A DNA stretch of 10,401 nt from JBBQKP01 sp038326995 (GTDB lineage: Bacteria > Planctomycetota > Phycisphaerae > Tepidisphaerales > Tepidisphaeraceae): assembly GCA_038326995.1 (NCBI GenBank), contig JBBQKP010000116.1:1-10401 (forward strand), written 5' to 3'. Made by a program: the position numbers and the translations under genes. The notes beneath the pieces were generated by a model, which saw nothing but the letters and a program-made list of their open reading frames with translations, did no database searches and was not told the DNA's origin. Positions 1-6,594 of the stretch are shown piece by piece (positions within the stretch are counted from its first letter, which is position 1; each line of letters starts with the position of its first letter).

Positions 1-191
1 ACTGCTAAACCGCTTTTTATGAGGCGGGGATTTTTATCGATTTTTCTTCGCATTTTGTGGTGAATTGCACAAGTCGTGGAGTGGGTGGCCGATGAAATAT
101 GTGTCGTCTTGACGGAGCGGCCGACAATGCTCTGCGTGTGCGTGACGGCGAATTGGTACAACGAGCGCGGCCAGACCGGCAACGCCGCGAC
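1..191. other. Non-coding left edge with no convincing gene
   Basis: No open frame here looks like a known protein. The one minus-strand frame (34-300) has no recognisable motif and runs into the repeat element to the right. An 11-nt word, ACAAGTCGTGG, at 69-79 recurs exactly at 310-320 inside that element, so this stretch may hold a decayed copy of one arm. A T-rich patch near 30-50 follows a weak CCGC/GCGG pairing. It could be the remains of a terminator for a gene left of the window, but I cannot support that. Confidence 0.4.
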
Positions 192-372
192 GTAACACTT
201 CAGCCGAATGCCAAAATTTCATGGTGTCTGGTGCCACAACTTGTACGCAAGTCGTGATGCGCTGGAATAGGCAAACGATTCGACTGCTCGCCCATTTCAC
301 GACTTAAATACAAGTCGTGGCACTTAAACCGTCCGAACAAACGCGATTTGGTGCAAACGGCTGAAGTGTTAC
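192..372. repeat. Nested inverted-repeat element 1
   Basis: Two inverted repeats are nested. The outer arms are a perfect 15-nt pair, GTAACACTTCAGCCG at 192-206 and its reverse complement at 358-372. Similarity continues imperfectly inward through CCAAAAT-like bases. The inner arms are GTGCCACAACTTGTA (231-245) and, at 309-323, the reverse complement of GTGCCACGACTTGTA (14 of 15 match). The left inner arm also folds on itself (ACTTGTACGCAAGT). No open frame of note lies inside, so a miniature non-autonomous mobile element or a structured RNA is more likely than a gene. The outer word recurs at 995-1009, and the inner end word GGTGCCAC recurs in element 2. Confidence 0.7.
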
Positions 373-481
373 CAATGCACAAACCCGCTGAGTTGGTGCG
401 CGCTTCAGTTAGATACTGAGCGCTGGATCCAACAAAACATCAAAGCGCTACGCAAAATGCCCGGCCCGGCCCGAATCACGC

Positions 482-487
482 TATCAT
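482..487 (+). promoter_or_regulatory. TATCAT box, candidate -10 of the NfeD-like gene
   Basis: TATCAT followed by C lies 14 nt before the ATG at 502. No convincing -35 hexamer is visible about 17 bp upstream. The same TATCATC heptamer precedes the starts of crtI and the YmdB-type gene. This box supports choosing 502 rather than 457 as the start, because the longer frame would be translated through it. Confidence 0.35.
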
Positions 488-501
488 CATTTCCAACAAC
501 G

Positions 502-966
502 ATGGACCCTCTATCACTCATTCTCATTTTCATGGCGGTCGGGCTCGGGCTGATCGTCGCCGAGCTTTTCATCCCCTCGGGCGGAATCCTCGGCGTCGCC
601 GCCGCGGGGTTCATCCTCGCCGCGGTCATCAGTGCGTTCTTCATCTCCCCGTGGGCCGGCCTGGGCCTCTTGCTGACCATCCTCATCCTCGCGCCGTTCG
701 TCTTCTCTCTTGTGATGCGAGTCTGGAAAAACTCCCGCGCGGGAAGGGCCGTCATCCTCACCGGCACCACACCCACTCCCGAAAAACCCCGCGCTCAACT
801 CGACAGCGTCGGCACGACGACAAGCGCGTTACGCCCGATGGGTGAAGCACAATTCGGCAATCTCACTTTCGAAGTCATCGCCGAACTCGGCTCGCTCGAT
901 CGCGGCACGCGGGTCCGCGTCGTCGATTATCGCCAGGACGGCGTCGCCGTTGTCAGGCCTGCCTGA
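502..966 (+). CDS. Short NfeD-family membrane protein
   Basis: This is a 154-residue membrane protein of the NfeD family. Hydrophobic segments fill roughly residues 4-70, enough for two or three transmembrane helices, with a G-rich turn (PSGGILG) between the first two. A C-terminal OB-fold-like domain of about 55 residues follows. It shows the family pattern GTTTSALRPMGEAQF, then a hydrophobic strand, RGTRVRVV and a final VAVVRPA. Short NfeD proteins lack the N-terminal ClpP-like serine protease domain of long forms and usually partner with stomatin-like (SPFH) proteins in membrane quality control. No stomatin gene is in this window. A start at 457 would add 15 non-hydrophobic residues and place a TATCAT box inside the coding region, so 502 is preferred. 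Neither start has a Shine-Dalgarno sequence. Family assignment is good; function is inferred. Confidence 0.85.
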   Translation: MDPLSLILIFMAVGLGLIVAELFIPSGGILGVAAAGFILAAVISAFFISPWAGLGLLLTILILAPFVFSLVMRVWKNSRAGRAVILTGTTPTPEKPRAQLDSVGTTTSALRPMGEAQFGNLTFEVIAELGSLDRGTRVRVVDYRQDGVAVVRPA

Positions 967-994
967 AAAGCTGTCTTTACTCCATTCATTGCGT

Positions 995-1113
995 GTAACA
1001 CTTCAGCCGGCTGCAGTAAATCCGCAGTTGTCGGGTGCCACGGCTACGTACTCGTAGCTGTGTGCAAGTGGAGCAACCCGACACACAGCTTTGAATACAA
1101 AGCCGTGGCACCC
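995..1113. repeat. Inverted-repeat element 2, related to element 1
   Basis: This begins with GTAACACTTCAGCCG (995-1009), identical to the outer arm of element 1, but has no matching right outer arm. The inner ends are a perfect 13-nt inverted pair: GGGTGCCACGGCT (1033-1045) and AGCCGTGGCACCC (1101-1113). Inside are two further hairpins: GCTACG/CGTAGC around 1043-1058, and AGCTGTGTG (1056-1064) with CACACAGCT (1082-1090). The stacked arms could form a cruciform or a multi-stem RNA. The right border continues as CTGAAACT, whose complement (AGTTTCAG) resembles the TTTCATGGTG border of elements 1 and 3. No coding frame lies inside. Confidence 0.65.
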
Positions 1114-1278
1114 TGAAACTCAGTTCCATTTAATTCACTGCACTCGTTTAAAATGTTACGATTGCGTTCATCCGGGTTTCTCCGATAGCTGGTTCGTCAT
1201 GGAGCCCTCGCGCTACAGTCGCGTGATGGTTGAGTTGCACATTTCGGCAAATCCAAGCCCATCATCGACTGGAACTTC
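1114..1278. other. Non-coding leader before the DAO-family oxidoreductase
   Basis: This is the remainder of the 312-bp gap between the NfeD-like gene and the oxidoreductase gene. Short plus-strand frames here (for example 1091-1354) show no protein-like pattern and overlap the true gene start. I see no clear promoter and no hairpin followed by a T-run. Confidence 0.4.
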
Positions 1279-2505
1279 ATGTCTTACATCCGATCCGGCC
1301 AGACCATCTGGACGGCCAACGCAGTTCACTCTTCACTCGCCAGGCCACTTCTGACAGACATCGACTGCGAGGTGCTCGTCATCGGCGGCGGTGTCAGCGG
1401 CGCACTCATCGCTCACCGCCTCGCGCTGCACGGCGCTGATGTCGTCATCGTCGATCGGGCCCAGCCGTCGTCCGGCAGCACCGCCGCGTGCACGGCCCTG
1501 ATCCAATACGACCTCGATCAACCCCTCATCGAAGTCGCTCGTCAGCACTCGCTGGCCGAGGCGCAAATCGCTTATCGCGCCTGCCACGTCGCGCTGGATG
1601 AATTGCAGGAGCACACCAAGGAATTTCACGACCGTCTCAAATTCCATCCAAGGTCATCGGTTCTGCTCGCAAGAAAATCGCGCGACGAAAAACCAATGCG
1701 GAAAGAAATGGACGCACGAAATGCCATCGGCATCGACGTGAAATGGGCAACTGAAGAGGAACTCAAAAGTGAATGGAACATTAACGCACCGGCCGGGATG
1801 ATCTCGGCGCGGTCGATGGAACTCGACCCGTACGCGCTCGCCAACTGCATGCTCGAAAAAGCCGTCGAGCTCGGCGCGAAATTACTCGTCCCCGTCGAAG
1901 TCATCTGGGATGAGGCCATCACCGACCCCGACGCGAAATTTCACACCATCAACACCACCCACGGCCCGGCCATCCACGCGAAATACGTCGTCGTCGCGAC
2001 CGGCTATCAAACGCCCGCCTACGTTCGCGACCATTTCGGAAAGCTCATAAGCACCTGGGCGGCGTGCAGCAGACCCGTCGCCGATCTCGATCGTATCTGG
2101 CCGCATCGGCAACTCATCTGGCAGTGGGGCCCGAGTTATTTGTACGCACGTACTACTCTCGATCAGCGTGTCATCTTCGGCGGCGAAGACCGCAGATTCA
2201 AAGACGCAGCCTCGCGTGACGACCTGACCGAAAAAACCATCGCGAGCCTGACCGAGCAAATCAACGAACTCGTGCCGGGGCTGTCGGTCGAGCCGGAGTT
2301 TAAGTGGTCGGGCACTTTCGGCGAAACGCCCGACGGCATGCCCTACATCGGCTGCATCAAAGATCGGCCCGGCGTTTACTTCGCCCTGGGTTTCGGCGGG
2401 AACGGCGTCACATTCAGCACCATCGCCGCCCGCATCATCGCCAACACGATTAGCCCGCGCGAGGACGTGTCCGGGCTGGCCGAAGTCTTCGGCTTCAATC
2501 GGTGA
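1279..2505 (+). CDS. FAD-dependent oxidoreductase, DAO (DadA-like) family
   Basis: This 408-residue flavoprotein belongs to the D-amino-acid/glycine oxidase (DAO) superfamily, whose members oxidise amines or amino acids. The dinucleotide-binding fold is at residues 32-60 (VLVIGGGVSGALIAHRL, ending in the ribose-binding acid D59). It is followed by GSTAAC (66-71), then ALIQYDLDQPL, typical of one uncharacterised branch of the family. A second nucleotide-fold strand, YVVVATGYQ, lies near 235. The C-terminal flavin-contact segment is GFGGNG at 371-376. The N-terminal lead with a W (SGQTIWT) is also usual in this branch. A GGA sits 5 nt before the ATG and supports this start. The gene stands alone and converges on alr. 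Substrate cannot be read from the sequence; PuuB-like amine oxidation is possible. Length is normal, with no sign of damage. Confidence 0.88.
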   Translation: MSYIRSGQTIWTANAVHSSLARPLLTDIDCEVLVIGGGVSGALIAHRLALHGADVVIVDRAQPSSGSTAACTALIQYDLDQPLIEVARQHSLAEAQIAYRACHVALDELQEHTKEFHDRLKFHPRSSVLLARKSRDEKPMRKEMDARNAIGIDVKWATEEELKSEWNINAPAGMISARSMELDPYALANCMLEKAVELGAKLLVPVEVIWDEAITDPDAKFHTINTTHGPAIHAKYVVVATGYQTPAYVRDHFGKLISTWAACSRPVADLDRIWPHRQLIWQWGPSYLYARTTLDQRVIFGGEDRRFKDAASRDDLTEKTIASLTEQINELVPGLSVEPEFKWSGTFGETPDGMPYIGCIKDRPGVYFALGFGGNGVTFSTIAARIIANTISPREDVSGLAEVFGFNR

Positions 2506-2563
2506 GTGTTGTAATTTCGTGACGTACGCTTCAGCGCGAAAACCCGCTTACGCCTCTTCCACT

Positions 2564-2581
2564 CGCGGGCGCGAGCCCGCG
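2564..2581. terminator. GC-rich hairpin between convergent genes
   Basis: CGCGGGC (2564-2570) pairs perfectly with GCCCGCG (2575-2581) across a GCGA loop, a GNRA-type tetraloop. It lies in the 137-bp gap between the converging oxidoreductase and alr genes, where a bidirectional terminator would be expected. There is no T-run on either side, so intrinsic termination is uncertain. It could instead be another dispersed palindrome of the kind seen elsewhere in this window. Confidence 0.4.
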
Positions 2582-2642
2582 TGAGCTCGTGAAATTGATC
2601 GGCGCTGTTGGGTGAAGAATCGCGCCTTGGTCCTCGAATGCG

Positions 2643-3908
2643 TCATCGGCCTTCTTGCTTCTCGTCGATGCCCACCGCGAGCCTTCGCACGCGCGGGCCG
2701 ACGCGTGTGACAATCTCGTACGGAATCGTGCCCGTTGCGATGGCCAGTGCGTACATGCTCGCGGGCGAGAGCGGGTCGTTGTCGAGCAGCACCACATCGT
2801 CGCCGATGGTGGCATCGTGAACCTGCGAGAGGTCGATGGTGATTATGTCCATGCTGACGCGGCCGACGACGGCGCACGCGACATTTCGCACCATCACCTG
2901 TGCCCCATCCGACGCCCCGTGCGACGCCCCGTGCGACGCCCGGTTCGGCGCCCCATCCGAGACCCGACTCGACGCCGCTCGTGGGAAGCCGTCGGCATAG
3001 CCCACGCCGACCAGCCCGATGCGCGTGCGAGTCCTGGCCGTCCACGTTCTTCCGTAGCCGACGGTCGCGCCCGGCTCGATCGTGCGAATGCCCATGAGCG
3101 GCGCGACCCACTTCATCGCGGGAATAAGTTGGCGGTCGAGCGAGGGTCTGCCCGAAGGATCGATGCCGTAGATGGCCGCGCCGATACGCACGGCATCGAG
3201 GTGCGACTCGGGCAGTGCGAACGTCGCGGCGGAATTCGCGGCGTGCCGGGTGAGGCGAAATTCGCTCTTGATGACGAGTTCATCCGTCGCCTGCCTGAAC
3301 AACCGAAGCTGCTCGCGCGTGAATTCCAGGTCCGATTCGTCGCTGTTTGCGAAGTGCGTGCCCAAAGATTCGAGCCGAAGTTCCGGGTGTCTCTTTATGC
3401 GATCGACAAGCTTTTCAATTTCGGACAAATCACACCCGCAGCGCGACAGGCCGGTGTCTATGAGGACCTGAACGACCGCACGTGTGCCAGCCTTTCGAGC
3501 GACGCGTGCGAGATCGTCCGCGCCGCTGGGCGTGGCTAGGGTGAGCGTCCAGCCCCGCTTGATGGCGTGCTCGTACAGCTCGCGCGTCTTGCCGACATAT
3601 GTCAGTTCGACGGGTTTGAGAATCGTGATCGGCCTGGGAACGACGGGAATCGCCGTCGCCTCTTCAACGCTGGCGACGATCAGCCGGTGCACGGGCGGTT
3701 CGGTATCGTCTGCGATGGCGAAGTGGCAAAGCGTGTCCGCAACGATTGCCGCGCCGTGGCCGTACGCCTCGGCCTTCACGCACGCGTGGATCTGCACTCC
3801 CGGTGCGAGACGGCTTCGAATCAGTTCCACATTGTGCAACAGGGCCGCGCGATCAATCAGCACGCGCACCTGCGCGGCTGATGTGCGAGTATTCGAGAGG
3901 CCTTCCAT
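2643..3908 (-). CDS. alr: Alanine racemase
   Basis: This is the PLP-dependent enzyme that interconverts L- and D-alanine for peptidoglycan, active as a cytoplasmic dimer. The PLP lysine is K45 in ACVKAEAYGHG (usually KANAYGHG or KADAYGHG). Other family blocks are IDTGLSRCG (150-158), SLGTHFANSDES (181-192), RHAANSA (221-227), VRIGAAIYG (240-248), the catalytic tyrosine Y304 in VGYADGFPR, and VGRVSMD (348-354). At 421 residues it is longer than the usual 360-380. Part of the excess is a low-complexity insert at about 315-336 made of SHGA/SDGA tetrapeptides, encoded by a 12-bp tandem repeat. The start lies 35 bp after crtI, so the two are probably co-transcribed. GGAG sits only 2 nt before the ATG, which is too close for an ideal ribosome binding site. 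Identity is confident. Confidence 0.93.
   Translation of the reverse strand: MEGLSNTRTSAAQVRVLIDRAALLHNVELIRSRLAPGVQIHACVKAEAYGHGAAIVADTLCHFAIADDTEPPVHRLIVASVEEATAIPVVPRPITILKPVELTYVGKTRELYEHAIKRGWTLTLATPSGADDLARVARKAGTRAVVQVLIDTGLSRCGCDLSEIEKLVDRIKRHPELRLESLGTHFANSDESDLEFTREQLRLFRQATDELVIKSEFRLTRHAANSAATFALPESHLDAVRIGAAIYGIDPSGRPSLDRQLIPAMKWVAPLMGIRTIEPGATVGYGRTWTARTRTRIGLVGVGYADGFPRAASSRVSDGAPNRASHGASHGASDGAQVMVRNVACAVVGRVSMDIITIDLSQVHDATIGDDVVLLDNDPLSPASMYALAIATGTIPYEIVTRVGPRVRRLAVGIDEKQEGR
2898..2981. repeat. 12-bp tandem repeat inside alr
   Basis: About seven 12-bp units occur head to tail. The best units are CGACGCCCCGTG at 2910-2921 and again at 2922-2933. Diverged units follow at 2934-2945, 2946-2957, 2958-2969 and 2970-2981, and a weak one precedes at 2898-2909. 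Because the period is a multiple of three, the alr frame survives and the protein gains tetrapeptides (SDGA, PNRA, SHGA, SHGA, SDGA). The array sits between the catalytic GYADGFPR block and the VGRVSMD block, where most racemases have a short surface loop. Confidence 0.85.
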
Positions 3909-3943
3909 GACTCCGACAGTGTGCGCGCTTCCACTTCACTTAT

Positions 3944-5566
3944 CTACTTCGACACCCCATTCGCCGACATGCTCATCTCGCCTGCTCGCTCTTTATCTTT
4001 CGCCGGCCCGATCATCACAGGCTTGATCAAATGATCCAGCACCTTCGCACTGCACAATACGCCAGGCATGCCCGCGCCGGGATGTGTTCCCGCGCCTACA
4101 AAATACAGCCCTTCGATGCCGGGGGCTTTGTTGTGGAAGCGAAACCATGCGCTCTGCGAAAAGATCGGCTGGATCGAAAAGCCCGAGCCGTGAAGGGTGT
4201 TGAGATTTTTTTCAAAGTGGTCGGGCGTCACATAAAAATCATCGACGATCGTTTTGCTGAGTTCGGGCAGACACGTCCGCTCGAGATACGCGACAGTCGC
4301 GTCGCGAAACTTCGGGCCTTCGATCGACCAATCGATCGAGCCGTCGGGCTTGAGCGCCACGTTCGGTCCGGCCTTCTTCAGCGGCAAATTATTCGGCACG
4401 GGAACCAGAACATAAAACGATTCGCACCCGTCGGGGGCCATGCTTTTGTCCGTGCAGGTCGGACGATGCAGGTAGACGCTGAGGTCTTTGGTTTCGAGAC
4501 CGACGTTATCAAAAAGCCGAAAAATCAGATCTTTATACGAGTCGCCCAGAACGATCGTGTGGTGGGCGACATTCGGATAGGTCGTCTTCGTGCCGAAGTA
4601 CATGACGAAGAGGCCCATCGAATATTTCTGCGGCGCGATTTTGGAATCGATGCGACGCGCGGCAACGCCCTTGCGATGTTCCGCATCGAGCAGCTTCGAG
4701 TAAACCATTGGCGCGTCGGCATTGCAGACGATCACGTCCGCCTTGATGTACTCACCACGTCCGGTGGTGACGCCCGACGCCCCGGCAACGCCCGCGTTGT
4801 GCGTGGTTACTATTTTCGAGACTTCTTCTGCGAGCCTTACCTCGATTCCCTCTTCGTACATCAGCTTCTCAAGCCCGCGAACGATCGCACCCGTTCCGCC
4901 CATCGCGAACTGCACGCCCCACTCGCGCTCGAGGTAGAAGATCAGCGAATAGATGCTCGTCGTGTTGTAAGGATTCCCACCGACCAGCAGCGGCTGGAAC
5001 GAAAAGACGCGACGCAGCTTGTCGCTCTTGATGTATTTCTTGGCCATGCCCCAGACGGTTTTATAATTTTGCAGGCGAATCAAATCCGGTGCGCACTTGA
5101 GCATCGTGCCGAATTGATGGAACGGGACGGCGCCGAGCTCGGTGAAGCCGGTGTCGAAGATTTTTTTGCTGTGGATGAGATATCTGCGAAAGCCCTCGAC
5201 GTCTTCATCTCCGCTGATGGCGCGGATTTGCGATTCCATCTGCTCGATCGTCCCGCCGTAGTCGAAGTGCGTGCCGTCGTGGAACTGGATTCGATACCAC
5301 GGATAGATGTCGACGAAGTTGATGTAGTCGGGACACTTTTTCCCGAAGAGGTCGAACAGTTCGTCGAAGAGAAATTTCGCGGTGACGACGGTGGGCCCGG
5401 CGTCGTGGACGAAGGTGCCGAGTTCAGTTTGGCGTCGATACTGATAGCCGCGCCCGCCGAGCTTTTCCTGCTTGTCCAAAAGCGTGACGTCGTACCCCTT
5501 GGCTCGGAGCCGCAGCGCTGCTGCGATCCCGCCGAAACCTCCTCCGATGACGATTCCCTTAGGCAT
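3944..5566 (-). CDS. crtI: CrtI-type carotenoid (phytoene-like) desaturase
   Basis: This 540-residue FAD-dependent desaturase/isomerase acts on colourless C30 or C40 carotenoid precursors at the membrane. The N-terminal FAD fold is VIGGGFGGIAAALRLRAKG (GxGxxG at residues 8-13). It is followed by LLDKQEKLGGRGY, then HDAGPTVV, the usual CrtI continuation. The C-terminal family signature is intact: GLYFVGAGTHPGAGMPGVLCSAKVL. Length is slightly above the usual 490-510. The sequence alone does not distinguish phytoene desaturase (CrtI) from diapophytoene desaturase (CrtN) or a later-acting paralogue. No crtB, crtM or other carotenoid gene is in the window. The ATG at 5566 directly precedes the FAD motif and has a TATCAT box 7 nt upstream but no Shine-Dalgarno. 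alr follows by 35 bp. A long plus-strand frame opposite it (4031-5692) is a shadow. Confidence 0.9.
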   Translation of the reverse strand: MPKGIVIGGGFGGIAAALRLRAKGYDVTLLDKQEKLGGRGYQYRRQTELGTFVHDAGPTVVTAKFLFDELFDLFGKKCPDYINFVDIYPWYRIQFHDGTHFDYGGTIEQMESQIRAISGDEDVEGFRRYLIHSKKIFDTGFTELGAVPFHQFGTMLKCAPDLIRLQNYKTVWGMAKKYIKSDKLRRVFSFQPLLVGGNPYNTTSIYSLIFYLEREWGVQFAMGGTGAIVRGLEKLMYEEGIEVRLAEEVSKIVTTHNAGVAGASGVTTGRGEYIKADVIVCNADAPMVYSKLLDAEHRKGVAARRIDSKIAPQKYSMGLFVMYFGTKTTYPNVAHHTIVLGDSYKDLIFRLFDNVGLETKDLSVYLHRPTCTDKSMAPDGCESFYVLVPVPNNLPLKKAGPNVALKPDGSIDWSIEGPKFRDATVAYLERTCLPELSKTIVDDFYVTPDHFEKNLNTLHGSGFSIQPIFSQSAWFRFHNKAPGIEGLYFVGAGTHPGAGMPGVLCSAKVLDHLIKPVMIGPAKDKERAGEMSMSANGVSK

Positions 5567-5573
5567 AGTTTTG

Positions 5574-5600
5574 ATGATAGGCGCGATCGGTCCAGTTCAA
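5574..5600 (-). promoter_or_regulatory. Candidate crtI-alr promoter
   Basis: On the minus strand, TATCAT (5579-5574) lies 7 nt before the crtI ATG. TTGAAC (5600-5595), which matches 4 of 6 bases of TTGACA, lies 15 bp further upstream. With transcription starting about 7 nt after the -10, the mRNA would begin at or next to the start codon, giving a leaderless message. This fits the absence of a Shine-Dalgarno sequence. The spacing is slightly short. Confidence 0.4.
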
Positions 5601-5701
5601 TGCCCGGGGCTTTCAAAACTGGTTGTTTCAGAAATTGGGTGATGGTGTCGGATGATGCTCTACTGACGTGCTACGTCTCGAATCCGGGTTGATCGTTTTC
5701 A

Positions 5702-5872
5702 GTGGCACAGGACTCTGTCCTGTGTCTCGCGGTGCTCATCACCAGCACGTGCTTTTGTTATAAAAGGCTCACCAATCATGCCCAAACCCGCGTCTTCTTT
5801 GTCGCGTTAATTGTGGAGCGCGATGTTCGCACCAAATCCACAAGAACAGCACAGGACAGAGTCCTGTGCCAC
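5702..5872. repeat. Inverted-repeat element 3, perfect 23-bp ends
   Basis: The ends at 5702-5724 and 5850-5872 are perfect 23-bp inverted repeats. Each arm is itself a hairpin: CACAGGACTCTGTCCTGTG has an 8-bp stem and 3-nt loop. The 125-bp interior has no coding frame of note but contains a further 7-bp hairpin, TTGTGGA (5811-5817) with TCCACAA (5837-5843). Outside the arms, the left flank reads GTTTTCA and the complement of the right flank reads GGTTTCATG, so the similarity extends past the perfect part. The same TTTCATGGTG border occurs at element 1 (217-226). The element lies between modB and crtI, both on the minus strand, and could also act as a transcript end or processing site for mod mRNA. 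The rest of 5567-5922 holds only the crtI promoter candidate. Confidence 0.8.
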
Positions 5873-5922
5873 CATGAAACCTCAGAACTGACTTGCAAGA
5901 AAAGTCGAACTCATCTCTATTT

Positions 5923-6594
5923 TTACTTGCGAAGCAGCCGCTGATATGTCAGCGCGATCGCCACCGAAATCACCATCAGCACGATCACCGCGGGCAACGC
6001 GGCCGACAGTTTCCCGGCCTCGTAATTCGCGTACACCGAGATCGGCAAAGTGAGCCTGCCCGGGCCGATGCCCAGCACCATCACGGTCGCGCCGAACTCT
6101 CCGATCGCGCGTGCGAAGGCGAGCGCGACGCCCGACGCGATGAGCCTGCGTGCGAGCGGAATCGACACGCGAAAAAACACGGCCAGCGTGCCCGCGCCGT
6201 TAAGGCGTGCTTCGTCTTCGAGATCGCGATCGATCGACGCGAAGCCCGCTCGGGCGGGCAAATAAACGAGCGGCAGCGCGACGATGGTCGCCGCGATCAC
6301 CGCGGCCGTCTGAGTGAACAACAGCGACTCGCCCGTGATGCTCAAAACGACGGAGCCGACGATGCCTTGCCTGCCCATGATGTAAACCAGCGCGTAGCCG
6401 ACGACCGTGGGCGGCATGACCAGGGGCAAGAGCATGATCGATTCGATGAGCCACCCGAAGCGACTTTTATGGCGCGACATAATGAACGCGACGGGCAGCG
6501 CGATGATCGTCGCCAGCACGGTCGCGGCCGTCGCGACCTGAACGGAGAGCTGCAACGCGGGAAGCCATTCGGGCCAGAAGGGTGTGTCGGTCAA
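5923..6594 (-). CDS. modB: Molybdate-type ABC transporter permease
   Basis: This 223-residue inner-membrane permease of the ModB/CysT type forms the channel for molybdate or a similar oxyanion. Five to six hydrophobic helices are visible. The family stretch LLPLVMPPTVVGYALVY is at about 55-71. The cytoplasmic EAA loop that contacts the ATPase (EDEARLNGAGTLAVFFRVSIPLAR) spans 126-149. It is followed by RAIGEFGATVMVLG and GRLTLPISVYANYEAG, both ModB hallmarks. The start codon is TTG (6594-6592). A GAGG 5 nt upstream and a 4-nt overlap with the modA stop support it, and the next internal ATG would remove the first helix. Translation is probably coupled to modA. No ATPase gene follows; after the stop come a repeat element and then crtI. 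Confidence 0.9.
   Translation of the reverse strand: MTDTPFWPEWLPALQLSVQVATAATVLATIIALPVAFIMSRHKSRFGWLIESIMLLPLVMPPTVVGYALVYIMGRQGIVGSVVLSITGESLLFTQTAAVIAATIVALPLVYLPARAGFASIDRDLEDEARLNGAGTLAVFFRVSIPLARRLIASGVALAFARAIGEFGATVMVLGIGPGRLTLPISVYANYEAGKLSAALPAVIVLMVISVAIALTYQRLLRK

Noticed and set aside
34..300. 88-residue minus-strand frame at the left edge
   Set aside because: No family pattern, and it overlaps the nested inverted-repeat element.
192..1113. CRISPR array
   Set aside because: The repeats are inverted pairs with unequal spacing, not direct repeats with uniform spacers, and no cas gene is present.
2655..3539. 294-residue plus-strand open frame
   Set aside because: Antisense to alr; its RRPVRRPV repeats are only the other strand of the 12-bp array.
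4031..5692. 553-residue plus-strand open frame
   Set aside because: It lies opposite crtI, whose translation carries intact FAD and carotenoid-desaturase motifs. The plus-strand translation is rich in R, D, H and V, with no domain pattern, as expected of an antisense shadow in GC-rich DNA.
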